Below are positions 44,520-52,870 of a stretch of DNA of 64,000 nt, piece after piece. The stretch comes from Chloroflexota bacterium (lineage in GTDB: Bacteria > Chloroflexota > Anaerolineae > CG2-30-64-16). How positions within the stretch are numbered: position 1 is the first letter of the stretch; every line of letters starts with the position of its first letter. The notes under the pieces were generated by a model that was given only the letters and a program-made list of their open reading frames with translations, did not search any database and was not told where the DNA came from. Made by a program: the position numbers and the translations under genes. The stretch is taken from positions 25,990 through 89,989 of the forward strand of contig JAPLHB010000152.1 of assembly GCA_026389845.1 (NCBI GenBank). The letters run 5' to 3'.

Positions 44520-46027
44520 TGACCGAAGCATCCCGCGGCGGGTTACGATTCGCCAATCCGCAATCTGCAATCGCCAATCTGCAATCCTACTTCGGTCTGC
44601 GCGTCGTCATCTTGGGCATGGCGCGGCAAGGGCTGGCTACCGCGCGTTTCTTTCTGAAGCACGGCGTACAGGTAACGATCAGCGACCTGCAGACGACCGA
44701 GCAATTGGCTGCCTCGTGCGCTGATCTGGCGGAGTACGCCGCGGCTCATGCACCGGGCGGCGCGGCCGCTTTGCGGTTCGCGTTGGGTGGGCATCCGTTG
44801 ACGTTGCTGGATGCGACGGACCTCCTCTGCTTGAGCGGCGGCGTATCGCCGGCCATTCCGATCGCACAGATGGCCGTGGCGCGGGGCATCCCATTGAGCA
44901 ATGACGGCCAACTGACCCTGCGTCACTGTTCCGCGCCGATCCTCGGCATCACCGGTTCGGCGGGAAAGACGACGACCACGACCCTGGTGGGGCTGATGCT
45001 GGAGGCCGCCGGATTCACCGTCCACGTTGGCGGCAACATCGGCACACCGCTGCTCGACCGCCTGGAAGCCATCGGGCCGGGCGACAAGGTGGTGATGGAA
45101 CTGTCCAGCTTCCAGTTGGAGTTGTTCGACCGCAGCCCAGCCATCGCGGGCCTCTTGAACATCACGCCGAACCACCTGGACCGGCACCCGTCCATGAGCC
45201 ACTACGCGGCGGCCAAGAGCAACATCCTGCGCTTTCAGGGGCCGGGCGATAGCTGCATGCTCAACGCCGACGATGCGTACACCGGTCCCTGGCTGGCGAG
45301 CGGACGCTGCCGAATCGCGGCCGGCGAGGGTCAGGAGGCGGTCTATTTTCCACTGCAGGCAACCCGGCTCGGCTTCACCCTGGTGGACGAGGTGACGGCC
45401 GGGGCGTTCTTGCGCGGCGACGTGCTGATCTGGCGCCGCCCCGGCCTGAGCGACGTAGAAATCTGCCGAATCCGCGAGGTGCGGTTGCGCGGCCGGCACA
45501 ACCTGGCGAATATCCTGGCCGCATGCTGTCTGGCCGGCGCGGCCGGGGCTGCTGCCGATGCCATGCGCCAGGTCGCGATCACTTTTGGTGGGGTCGAGCA
45601 CCGGCTGGAGATCGTCCGCCAGCGAGCCGGCGTGTTGTGGATCAACGACTCCATCGCCACCGCGCCGGAGCGCACCGCGGCCGCGTTGCGATCGTTTACC
45701 GAGCCGATCATCCTGCTGGCCGGCGGCCGCGATAAACACCTGCCGTGGGACGAGTGCACGGCGCTCATGCACCAACGCTGCCGCCACGTTGTGCTTTTCG
45801 GCGAGGCGGCCGGCCTGATCGCCGAGGCGTTGGCGCAGCACGCGGCCGCTGCGCCCGTCCCAACCACCCGCTGCGCCGATCTGACCGGCGCGGTGGCGGC
45901 GGCCGCGGCAGTTGCACAAAGCGGCGACGTTGTCCTGCTGGCGCCGGGTGGCACCAGCTTCGATGCTTACGAAGATTTCGCAGCCCGCGGCCAGCATTTC
46001 CGGGCGTTGGTGGAGGCATTGCCATGA
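44519..46027 (+). CDS. murD: UDP-MurNAc-L-alanine:D-glutamate ligase MurD
   Basis: The 502-residue enzyme has the Rossmann start VVILGMARQGLATARF, the P-loop GITGSAGKTTTTT, LNITPNHLDRH and the C-terminal INDSIATAPERT and LLAGGRDKHL. Residues about 10-24 are encoded by a CAATCTGC repeat before the first strand, and the protein is some 50 residues longer than usual. It overlaps both neighbours at start and stop. Confidence 0.96.
   Translation: MTEASRGGLRFANPQSAIANLQSYFGLRVVILGMARQGLATARFFLKHGVQVTISDLQTTEQLAASCADLAEYAAAHAPGGAAALRFALGGHPLTLLDATDLLCLSGGVSPAIPIAQMAVARGIPLSNDGQLTLRHCSAPILGITGSAGKTTTTTLVGLMLEAAGFTVHVGGNIGTPLLDRLEAIGPGDKVVMELSSFQLELFDRSPAIAGLLNITPNHLDRHPSMSHYAAAKSNILRFQGPGDSCMLNADDAYTGPWLASGRCRIAAGEGQEAVYFPLQATRLGFTLVDEVTAGAFLRGDVLIWRRPGLSDVEICRIREVRLRGRHNLANILAACCLAGAAGAAADAMRQVAITFGGVEHRLEIVRQRAGVLWINDSIATAPERTAAALRSFTEPIILLAGGRDKHLPWDECTALMHQRCRHVVLFGEAAGLIAEALAQHAAAAPVPTTRCADLTGAVAAAAAVAQSGDVVLLAPGGTSFDAYEDFAARGQHFRALVEALP
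44547..44588. repeat. GCGGATT-family half-repeat inside murD 5' end
   Basis: Tandem CCAATCCGCAATCTGCAATC words form codons of the MurD N-terminus. No inverted partner is present. Confidence 0.65.
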
Positions 46028-47439
46028 GTGGACAGACGCGACGAACGACAACCGACAACCGACGCATGGCTGCGAGCGTGGCCGCGGCACCCCCTCTCCC
46101 GCCCAGCCGGCCGGGCAACAACCCGCGCACGGCGGCGAGCAAAGCCCGACCGCGCCCTTCGGCGCGAGAGACGTTGGCCGCAGCGGTCACCAGCCGGGGC
46201 CTGGACTACCCACTCATCGGAATCATGGCGATCTTGCTGGCCGTGGGGCTGGTGATGGTCTACAGCGCCAGCTTCGTGCGTGCGCCCATCGTGTACAAGG
46301 TTGCGCCGGAATACTTCTTCATCCGCCAGATCATCTGGTTGCTAGTCGGGATCGTCGTCTTGATCGTCATGGCCCGCATCCCCTACCATTTCTGGCAGCG
46401 CATGGCGATCCCAGTGCTGGTCGGCGGATTGGTTCTGCTTATCGTCGTGCTGATCCTGGGGAGTGACCGGTTCGGCGCGATCCGGCAGTTGATCAACGGC
46501 AGCGGCCAGCCCAGCGAGTTCGTCAAGCTGGCGCTCGTGATCTACGTGGCCGCGTGGGTGGCCTCGAAAGGCAAGGACCTGACCCAGGTGGAGGGCGGGC
46601 TGATCCCCTTTGCGCTGCTGATGGGGTTGGTGGCCGGGCTGATCGTCCTCGAACGCAGTCTGAGCGTGGCGATCATCGTCCTGATTACCGGCGTGATCAT
46701 GTTTTTCGTGGGCGGCGGCGACGCGAAGCAGATCACCGTCACCGGCATCATCGCCCTGGTGGTGGTAGCGCTCTTGATCTGGACGTCGCCCTATCGCGCG
46801 GAGCGCGTGCATGACTGGGTCGCCATGCTCTCGGATCCGCGACTGGGTTCCGAAGACATGGCGAAAATCTGGGAAATCCTGCGCCGCGGCAACGGCATCG
46901 GCACCAACCTCGCTAACTGGTTCCAAAAAGGCAGCGTGCCGCTGCTCTGGAGCGACTATCTGTTCGCCAACATCTGCGCCGACCTGGGCTTCGCCGGCGC
47001 AGCCAGCGTGGTGGGTCTGTTCGCCGCGTTGGGCTACCGAGGCCTGAGCATCGCGCTGAACGCCAAGGACAAGTTCGCCAGCCTCACCGCCATCGGCATC
47101 ACGGTCTGGATCATGACGCAGGCCGTCATCCACATAGGCGCCTCGCTGGCTCTGATCCCATCCACGGGCATCCCGCTGCCGTTTATGAGCTACGGCGGCT
47201 CGGCGCTGGTAGCCGGCATGGCGGGCATCGGCCTGCTGCTCAGTATCTCGCGGGCTTCGCCCGAAAAGAAGAGACCGTATGCGGATTTTGCTCTCGGGTG
47301 GCGGGACGGGGGGACACGTCTACCCGATCCTGGCCGTGGTGAGCGAGCTGGCACGGAACGACGGACAACCGACGACCGACGACGAACGACCGACGATGGC
47401 CGAGGCACCGTCGAGCGGCCGACGCGCGGCCGGCGTTAG
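46024..47439 (+). CDS. ftsW: septal peptidoglycan polymerase FtsW (SEDS family)
   Basis: The ATG at 46024 overlaps the murD stop (ATGA). The 471-residue protein has a long basic N-terminal tail with an RTTTDNRR repeat-derived stretch, then about ten membrane helices. LDYPLIGIMAILLAVGLVMVYSAS begins the SEDS fold, and SSTGIPLPFMSYGGS-like PSTGIPLPFMSYGGSALV is diagnostic. The frame continues 161 bases into murG, ending in a basic RRTTDDRRRTTDD tail. Confidence 0.95.
   Translation: MSGQTRRTTTDNRRMAASVAAAPPLPPSRPGNNPRTAASKARPRPSARETLAAAVTSRGLDYPLIGIMAILLAVGLVMVYSASFVRAPIVYKVAPEYFFIRQIIWLLVGIVVLIVMARIPYHFWQRMAIPVLVGGLVLLIVVLILGSDRFGAIRQLINGSGQPSEFVKLALVIYVAAWVASKGKDLTQVEGGLIPFALLMGLVAGLIVLERSLSVAIIVLITGVIMFFVGGGDAKQITVTGIIALVVVALLIWTSPYRAERVHDWVAMLSDPRLGSEDMAKIWEILRRGNGIGTNLANWFQKGSVPLLWSDYLFANICADLGFAGAASVVGLFAALGYRGLSIALNAKDKFASLTAIGITVWIMTQAVIHIGASLALIPSTGIPLPFMSYGGSALVAGMAGIGLLLSISRASPEKKRPYADFALGWRDGGTRLPDPGRGERAGTERRTTDDRRRTTDDGRGTVERPTRGRR
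46033..46063. repeat. CGACGAACGAC-family fragment in ftsW 5' end
   Basis: CGACGAACGACAACCGAC words match the family found inside murG and after rpoC, and are read as RRTTTDNRR. Confidence 0.55.
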
Positions 47440-48544
47440 CGACTCGTCATCCATCATTCGTCATTCGTCAGCGGTCGAGCTGCGCTACATCGGCGAAGCC
47501 GGCGGAATCGAAGAGTCGCTGGCGCAGCGCGCGGGTATCGCGTTCAGCCCAGTGACGACCGGGCAAATTCGCGGCCGTGCCCCTTGGGTCATCGCGCGGA
47601 ACCTGGTCCGCATGGCACGCGGCGCGCGGCAATGCGGGGCTGTGCTGCACGAGTTCCGGCCCGACGTCGTCTTCATCACGGGCGGCTACGTGACGGCGCC
47701 TGTGGCCTGGGCGACATGGCGGCGGCGGATCCCGCTGCTTATCTACCTGCCCGACGCGGAACCGGGGCTGGCGATCCGCCTGACCAGCCGACTGGCGACC
47801 CACGTAGCCGTCTCGTTCGCGGAGGTGGCGCGGTGGTTCCCTGGCAAGGCAGTCGTCACGGGCTACCCGGTGCGCCCGGAGCTGCTGGCAGCCGACAAAG
47901 CGTCATCGCGCGCGGCCCTGGGCTTGAGCGCCGACCTGCCGGCGCTGCTCGTCTTCGGCGGCAGCCGGGGAGCGCACAGCATCAACCAGGCCGTGGTAGA
48001 TGCTCTACCGCAGCTCCTGCCGCACTGCCAGATCATACATGTGACCGGCCAACTGGATTGGCCGAAGATTGCAGATTGCGGATTGCGGATTGCGGAGGGT
48101 GGAGAGCGAATGGCGGAGGGCCAATCACGCAGCACGCAGCACGCAGCACGCTATCATCCCTATCCTTACTTACACGATGAAATGATTTACGCCCTCGCCG
48201 CCGCCGATCTGGTCGTGGCCCGGGCTGGCGCTTCGACGTTGGGCGAGTTTCCGGCGGTCGGGTTGCCGAGCATCTTGGCGCCCTATCCGTATGCCGGTCA
48301 GCACCAGGGCGTCAACGCTGCCTACCTGGCCGAGCGTGGCGCGGCCGTGGTGCTGGCCGACCGTGACCTACATAGCGATCTTGCGCCTTTTGTGCTACAA
48401 TTACTAAACACACCGGAGCGGTTGGCCGGCATGGCCCGCGCGGCTCGTGGGTTGGCCCACCCAAAAGCAGCGGCGGACATCGCAGCCGAGTTACGTCAAC
48501 TGGCAAGCAGGGGGCGCGGTCGGGAGACCGGCCCCAGCAAATGA
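47279..48544 (+). CDS. murG: UDP-GlcNAc:lipid I transferase MurG with two in-frame repeat insertions
   Basis: The 421-residue enzyme (usual about 360) makes lipid II. RILLSGGGTGGHVYPILAV is the N-terminal loop. GGIEESLAQRAGI, TGGYVTAPVAWA, GGSRGAHSINQAV and the donor-site AGASTLGEFPAVGLP follow. Insert 1 (residues 26-64) and insert 2 (residues 263-291) derive from palindromic repeats and fall in loops. The first 161 bases overlap the end of ftsW in another frame. Confidence 0.95.
   Translation: MRILLSGGGTGGHVYPILAVVSELARNDGQPTTDDERPTMAEAPSSGRRAAGVSDSSSIIRHSSAVELRYIGEAGGIEESLAQRAGIAFSPVTTGQIRGRAPWVIARNLVRMARGARQCGAVLHEFRPDVVFITGGYVTAPVAWATWRRRIPLLIYLPDAEPGLAIRLTSRLATHVAVSFAEVARWFPGKAVVTGYPVRPELLAADKASSRAALGLSADLPALLVFGGSRGAHSINQAVVDALPQLLPHCQIIHVTGQLDWPKIADCGLRIAEGGERMAEGQSRSTQHAARYHPYPYLHDEMIYALAAADLVVARAGASTLGEFPAVGLPSILAPYPYAGQHQGVNAAYLAERGAAVVLADRDLHSDLAPFVLQLLNTPERLAGMARAARGLAHPKAAADIAAELRQLASRGRGRETGPSK
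47354..47470. repeat. CGACGAACGAC-family repeat inside murG
   Basis: GACGACGAACGACCGACGATGG is answered by CATCCATCATTCGTCATTCG. The 117-base element is 39 codons long and lies in frame after the first helix of MurG. It also encodes the FtsW tail in another frame. Confidence 0.75.
48066..48151. repeat. GCGGATT tandem plus CAGCACG tandem inside murG
   Basis: Three copies of GCGGATT-type words (48070-48095) are followed by tandem CGCAGCACG units (48128-48150). The element sits in frame between DWPK and ARYHPYPYL of MurG. Confidence 0.7.
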
Positions 48545-48556
48545 GTTGGGACTGAG

Positions 48557-49171
48557 ATGGAAACATTGGTAATCCTGGCGACTATCATGGCCGTATTTGG
48601 CGTGCTAGGCTTCCAGCGAGGCACGCGATCTGCTGTTGTAAATACGGTGGTAGTCCTCGGCGGTCTGCTGGCGATCAAATTCGGCAGTGCACGTATCATC
48701 GGATTCATCAACAAGCTGCACAAAGGAGTCCATTTCTTTCTCGCGAGTGACGTCCCAACGAACGTCCAGCCTTTAGCTACCAACGACCAGCCAGGGCCGT
48801 GGCTCGTGATCGTCTTTATCGTCCTCGTTGCGCTGGGTCTGCTGGTGAGTCAACTCAAGATGTTCCGAGGCGCGCCATCCATCGGCGGGCTGCTGCTCGG
48901 CTTGGTCGGCGGCTACCTGGTGAGCGCCTATCTGGTGGACGCGTTGGCGCTGTCCGCTGCTGCTTTGCCGCTGCCGTTTGGATTGAGCAGCGCCAAACTG
49001 GCCCAGGGGATCGCGACCGCGCCGGAAGCGGGCAAAGATATCCTCAGCCGACTCAACACGGCACTGGGCAGTGTTGACAAGAAAACCCTGGCGACCCTTC
49101 TTGCTGTCATACTCGCTTTGTTTTTCATCGCAGCGTTGCGGCTCAGCAACAAGGGTTCCCAAAAAGGATAG
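48557..49171 (+). CDS. small integral membrane protein (CvpA-like), dcw-embedded
   Basis: The 204-residue protein has hydrophobic segments near residues 3-20, 26-42, 82-98, 106-126 and 180-196. ATIMAVFGVLGFQRGTRSAV resembles the start of CvpA-type proteins. It has no catalytic motif. It is the first of three small membrane proteins between murG and murC and is probably co-transcribed with them. The function is unknown; an envelope or division role is inferred from position. Confidence 0.7.
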   Translation: METLVILATIMAVFGVLGFQRGTRSAVVNTVVVLGGLLAIKFGSARIIGFINKLHKGVHFFLASDVPTNVQPLATNDQPGPWLVIVFIVLVALGLLVSQLKMFRGAPSIGGLLLGLVGGYLVSAYLVDALALSAAALPLPFGLSSAKLAQGIATAPEAGKDILSRLNTALGSVDKKTLATLLAVILALFFIAALRLSNKGSQKG

Positions 49172-49175
49172 CGAC

Positions 49176-49706
49176 ATGGGGCCGATCGAGATCGTCTTCG
49201 TGGTCCTGTTGATCCTGTTTGCCGTCTACGGCGTCGTGCGCGGCTATGCCAAGGAGCTGGGCGTCACCCTGCTGCTGCTCCTGGCGCTATTTGTGGTCGT
49301 CTTCGTGGAAAGCAGCTACAAGGCGCAGTTGAACGCCAAAGTCCTGGGGCCGTTGTTCAATCTCGACCCCAACAATCCGGCTCTTGACGTGACCAGGAAT
49401 CTCATCTATTGTGGCTTTCTCATCGTGATAACCTACGCCTCATATCAAGGCGAAACCCTGGCCTACCCGGGGCCACGCAAAAGTCCGTTGTGGGGGTTGG
49501 GTGTGGGGCTGCTCAATGGCTACCTGTTTGCCGGCAGCCTCTGGCACTATCTCGCCAAAGCGAATTGGCCTTTGCTGAAGGTAAACGTGGAGCAGTACAC
49601 TGCTTTCTACAAATTCGCGATAGATTATCTGCCCCCTGCGATCTTCGGCTGGAAACATCTGATTGCCTTGGTCACAATCTTGTTGATTTTGCGAGTGTGG
49701 AAATAG
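49176..49706 (+). CDS. small membrane protein, paralogue of the next gene
   Basis: The ATG at 49176 gives 176 residues (MGPIEIVFVVLLILFAVYGVVRG). Shared blocks with the next gene include RGYAKELGVT, a middle YQGE/YQSE motif, GLLNGYLFAGSLW(H/Y)YL and the final helix ending in LRVWK. About four membrane helices. The pair arose by tandem duplication. Function unknown. Confidence 0.75.
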   Translation: MGPIEIVFVVLLILFAVYGVVRGYAKELGVTLLLLLALFVVVFVESSYKAQLNAKVLGPLFNLDPNNPALDVTRNLIYCGFLIVITYASYQGETLAYPGPRKSPLWGLGVGLLNGYLFAGSLWHYLAKANWPLLKVNVEQYTAFYKFAIDYLPPAIFGWKHLIALVTILLILRVWK

Positions 49707-49731
49707 TCCATGAGTTGGCGGGGTAAAGTGT

Positions 49732-50250
49732 ATGGAATTCATCGGGGGGATCTTCCTGGCTATGATCGCTGTGTTCGGTGTCGTCGGCATCGTGCGCGGC
49801 CTTGGCCGCGAGCTGGGCGTGACCATCATGCTCCTGATCGCCCTGTCTATCACAGAGATCATCGAGGAGCTTCTTCCGCAGCAATTCAACCGTCTGCTCA
49901 CCTGGGTCGGCATCCCAGTCCTGGCTCAAAACGACACTAAGACCGCGATCTTCTGTAGTATTCTGATCCTGATGATCTTCATCGCCTATCAAAGCGAGAT
50001 CCTGACGTTCTCCAGCAAGGGCAAGAGCAACATCTACGGCCTGGGCGCCGGGCTGCTGAACGGTTATCTCTTTGCAGGCAGTCTGTGGTATTATCTGGAC
50101 AAAACCGGCTGGCCGTGGCTGCATGTGAATGCCCTGCGCATCCCCGAGTATTACCGACTCGCCGTCAGATACCTGCCGCCCCATGTCTTTCGTTGGGAAT
50201 ACCCGATCGTCCTGGTCGTTGTCCTGCTGATCATGCGAGTTCGAAAATGA
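49732..50250 (+). CDS. small membrane protein, paralogue of the preceding gene
   Basis: The 172-residue protein starts MEFIGGIFLAMIAVFGVVGIVRG, with GRELGVT, YQSEILTF, GLLNGYLFAGSLWYYL and a final LIMRVRK. It is clearly homologous to its left neighbour. Its stop overlaps the murC start (ATGA), so it is part of the dcw operon. The repeated, strongly conserved GLLNGYLFAGSLW block suggests a shared functional surface. Confidence 0.75.
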   Translation: MEFIGGIFLAMIAVFGVVGIVRGLGRELGVTIMLLIALSITEIIEELLPQQFNRLLTWVGIPVLAQNDTKTAIFCSILILMIFIAYQSEILTFSSKGKSNIYGLGAGLLNGYLFAGSLWYYLDKTGWPWLHVNALRIPEYYRLAVRYLPPHVFRWEYPIVLVVVLLIMRVRK

Positions 50251-51791
50251 ACGCCATCAACGCTGAGCCCGACCGCGTTGCCGGTGGGCGGCCGATCGCT
50301 GCCGGCGATGCCGCGCCCGGCTGGAGCGACATCCTGTTACGTAACGAGCCGCCGTGGGCGCAACTGCTCCACTGCGCGGCCGCCGATTGCGGCCGCATTC
50401 ACTTCCACCTGGTCGGCATCGGCGGCACGGGCCTCTCGGCCATTGCCGAGTTGCTGTTGGAACGGGGCTTCATCGTCTCCGGCTCGGATCAGCGTCCCAA
50501 CGACGTGACGGCCGAACTGGCCGGCCGCGGCGCCACGATCTACCGCGGCCACCGCGCCGAGCACGTGACCGGCGCCAGCCTGGTGCTGATCTCCTCGGCG
50601 GTGCCGCCGGACAACACGGAGGTCATCGCGGCGCACGCGGCCGGCATCCCCGTGGTCAAACGCGCTGAATTTCTCGGCCCGCTGATGGCCGGCCAGCACG
50701 GCATCGGCATCGCCGGCGCCCACGGCAAGACCACGACCACGAGCATGATCGCCGTCATCCTGCTGCGCGCCGGCCTGGAGCCAAGTTTCATCGTCGGCGG
50801 CCGATTGACAGTCGGCCCGGCCGAGGGGATGCGCAGCGGGACCCGGTCGGCGATGGCCGGACGCGGGCCGTTCGTCATCGAAGCCGACGAGTACGACGGC
50901 ATGTTTCTGGGTCTGCGGCTGGAGGCCGCGGTCGTCACCAACGTCGAATGGGATCACGTGGACTGCTATCCGACCCCGAAGGCGTTTGCCGAGGCATTCC
51001 AGAAGTTCGTCGGCCAACTGCCGCCGGGCGGCCTCTTGCTCCTCTGCGCCGACGATCCCGGCGCGCTGGCCCTGCGCAGGGCCGCACCGGCCGGGGTCGC
51101 CGTCTACACCTACGGCCTCTCATCCGAGGCCGACTGGCAGGCTCGCGATGTCGTCCTCAACGGCGCCGGCGGGCTGAACGCGGCCGTCTGGGTGGCAGGC
51201 AAGCAGGTCGCCTCCCTGTCGCTGAGCATTCCGGGCCAGCACAACGTCCGCAACGCGCTGGCGGCCCTGGCCGTGGCGAGCTTCCACGGCATCCAACCCA
51301 TGCGCGCGGCCGTCATGCTACGCGACTTCGGCGGCGCGGGCCGGCGCTTCGAATTGATCGGCGAAGCCGGCGGCGTGACGGTGATTGACGATTACGCCCA
51401 CCACCCCACCGAGATCGCGGCGACCCTGGCGGCGGCCCGACTGCGTTACGCCACGCGGCGCATCTGGGCGGTGTTTCAGCCCCACACCTACAGCCGCACC
51501 CAGGCGCTCTTGGACGACTTCGCGCACAGCTTCGACGACGCCGACCGGGTGCTGTTGCTGGACATCTATGCTGCCCGCGAGAAGATTGACCTGGGGATGA
51601 ACAGTCGCATTCTGCTGGAACGCATGAAACACGAGGGCGCCGCCTATGTCGGGGAGATCGAAGCCGCGGCCGAATACCTGCTGGCGAACGTCCAACCCGA
51701 CGACGTGGTCATCACCATGAGCGCGGGAGACGGGAATCAGGTGGGACTGCTGGTGCTCGAAGAGCTGCGGAAGCGCGAGGGCGGAGCGTGA
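50247..51791 (+). CDS. murC: UDP-MurNAc:L-alanine ligase MurC
   Basis: The 514-residue enzyme has a 50-residue N-terminal extension before FHLVGIGGTGLSAIAELL. GAHGKTTTTS is the P-loop (about residues 156-165), FVIEADEYDGMF holds catalytic acids, and IDDYAHHPTEIAATL and FQPHTYSRT complete the pattern. It adds the first residue of the stem peptide. It overlaps murB (stop TGA within GTGA). Confidence 0.97.
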   Translation: MNAINAEPDRVAGGRPIAAGDAAPGWSDILLRNEPPWAQLLHCAAADCGRIHFHLVGIGGTGLSAIAELLLERGFIVSGSDQRPNDVTAELAGRGATIYRGHRAEHVTGASLVLISSAVPPDNTEVIAAHAAGIPVVKRAEFLGPLMAGQHGIGIAGAHGKTTTTSMIAVILLRAGLEPSFIVGGRLTVGPAEGMRSGTRSAMAGRGPFVIEADEYDGMFLGLRLEAAVVTNVEWDHVDCYPTPKAFAEAFQKFVGQLPPGGLLLLCADDPGALALRRAAPAGVAVYTYGLSSEADWQARDVVLNGAGGLNAAVWVAGKQVASLSLSIPGQHNVRNALAALAVASFHGIQPMRAAVMLRDFGGAGRRFELIGEAGGVTVIDDYAHHPTEIAATLAAARLRYATRRIWAVFQPHTYSRTQALLDDFAHSFDDADRVLLLDIYAAREKIDLGMNSRILLERMKHEGAAYVGEIEAAAEYLLANVQPDDVVITMSAGDGNQVGLLVLEELRKREGGA

Positions 51792-52828
51792 GCGCGGTTG
51801 GAGCAGAGGAGCAAGGGAGCAAGGGGGCAGAGGAGCAGAGGAGCGCCCTGGCAGCCAAAGATGAATTCTTGACCGCCACAGCCAAGCTCGGCGTGGCCGT
51901 CACTGCGAATGAGCCGCTCGCACGCCACACGACATTCCGCATCGGCGGGCCGGCCGATCTGTATGCCGCCGTGAACCATGTGGGCAAATTGGCGCAGTTG
52001 GCCGAGTTAGCGTCCGTGCTTGGCATCCCCTACACCGTCCTCGGCGGCGGCAGCAACGTCCTGATCAGCGACGCAGGGGTGCGGGGACTGGTTATTGCAA
52101 ACCAGACTCGAGATTGGAGGTTGGAGGTTGGAGGTTGGAGACCGACTGCTTCCGAATCTCCAATCTCCAATCTCCAACTCCTAGTGGATTCCGGGGTCAT
52201 GCTCGCCGGGCTGGCGCGCTGGGCCATCCGCGAGGGCTGGACGGGGCTGGAATGGGCGGTGAGCGTGCCGGGCACGGTGGGCGGCGCGGTCATCGGCAAC
52301 GCCGGAGCGCACGGCGGCTGCATCGCCGACAGCCTGGCGTGTGCGTTGGTGACCTACCCCGGCCAGGGCCGCCGGTGGCTATCGGCGACGGAGTTGGGGT
52401 ATAGCTATCGTAACAGTGCACTTAGAAACAAACCGGGGTTCTCGGAGACCCTCAGTTCGTGCCCGCCGATCGTCCTTTCCGCAGCGTTCAACGTGGCTCG
52501 CGGCGACGTGGCCGAAATGACGGCACGGGCCGACGGATTCCTGGCTCACAGGCGGGCCAGTCAGCCCGTCGAGCCGAGCGCCGGCAGCGTCTTTCGCAAC
52601 CCGCCCGGTGACCACGCCGGCCGGCTGATCGAAGCGGTCGGACTGAAGGGCCATCGGCTCGGCGGGGCGCAGATTTCGCCCCGGCACGCCAACTTCATCG
52701 TGAACACCGGCGACGCCCGGTCTGCCGACGTGCTGGAGCTGATCCACCTGGCCCAAAGCCGGGTCCACGAGCAGTTCGGGATCGAGCTGGCGCTTGAGAT
52801 ACTGTTGTTAGGTGATTCGTCATCCTGA
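51788..52828 (+). CDS. murB: UDP-N-acetylenolpyruvoylglucosamine reductase MurB (GTG start), with repeat insertion
   Basis: The 346-residue FAD enzyme has RHTTFRIGGPADLYA, VLGGGSNVLISD, AVSVPGTVGGAVIGNAGAHGG, YSYRNS and GSVFRNP with the proton-donor Ser. The C-terminal Glu lies in LALEILLLG. Residues about 108-131 are encoded by a GAGGTTGGAGG palindrome placed between the FAD-domain strands. The N-terminus includes a GGAGCAAGG-type repeat read as EEQGSKGAEEQRS. Confidence 0.95.
   Translation: MSAVGAEEQGSKGAEEQRSALAAKDEFLTATAKLGVAVTANEPLARHTTFRIGGPADLYAAVNHVGKLAQLAELASVLGIPYTVLGGGSNVLISDAGVRGLVIANQTRDWRLEVGGWRPTASESPISNLQLLVDSGVMLAGLARWAIREGWTGLEWAVSVPGTVGGAVIGNAGAHGGCIADSLACALVTYPGQGRRWLSATELGYSYRNSALRNKPGFSETLSSCPPIVLSAAFNVARGDVAEMTARADGFLAHRRASQPVEPSAGSVFRNPPGDHAGRLIEAVGLKGHRLGGAQISPRHANFIVNTGDARSADVLELIHLAQSRVHEQFGIELALEILLLGDSSS
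51806..51843. repeat. GGAGCA tandem repeat in murB 5' end
   Basis: GAGGAGCAAGGGAGCAAGG and similar units form the N-terminal codons of MurB. The same family is inside nrdJ. Confidence 0.6.
52110..52180. repeat. GGAGGTT palindromic repeat inside murB
   Basis: GAGATTGGAGGTTGGAGG tandem words (52110-52140) are answered by CTCCAATCTCCAATCTCC (52158-52180). The 71-base palindrome is read through in frame. Confidence 0.75.
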
Positions 52829-52870
52829 GCGGCTCTACGCGGTGATATTTATGCGTATTGTAAGGTTCAC

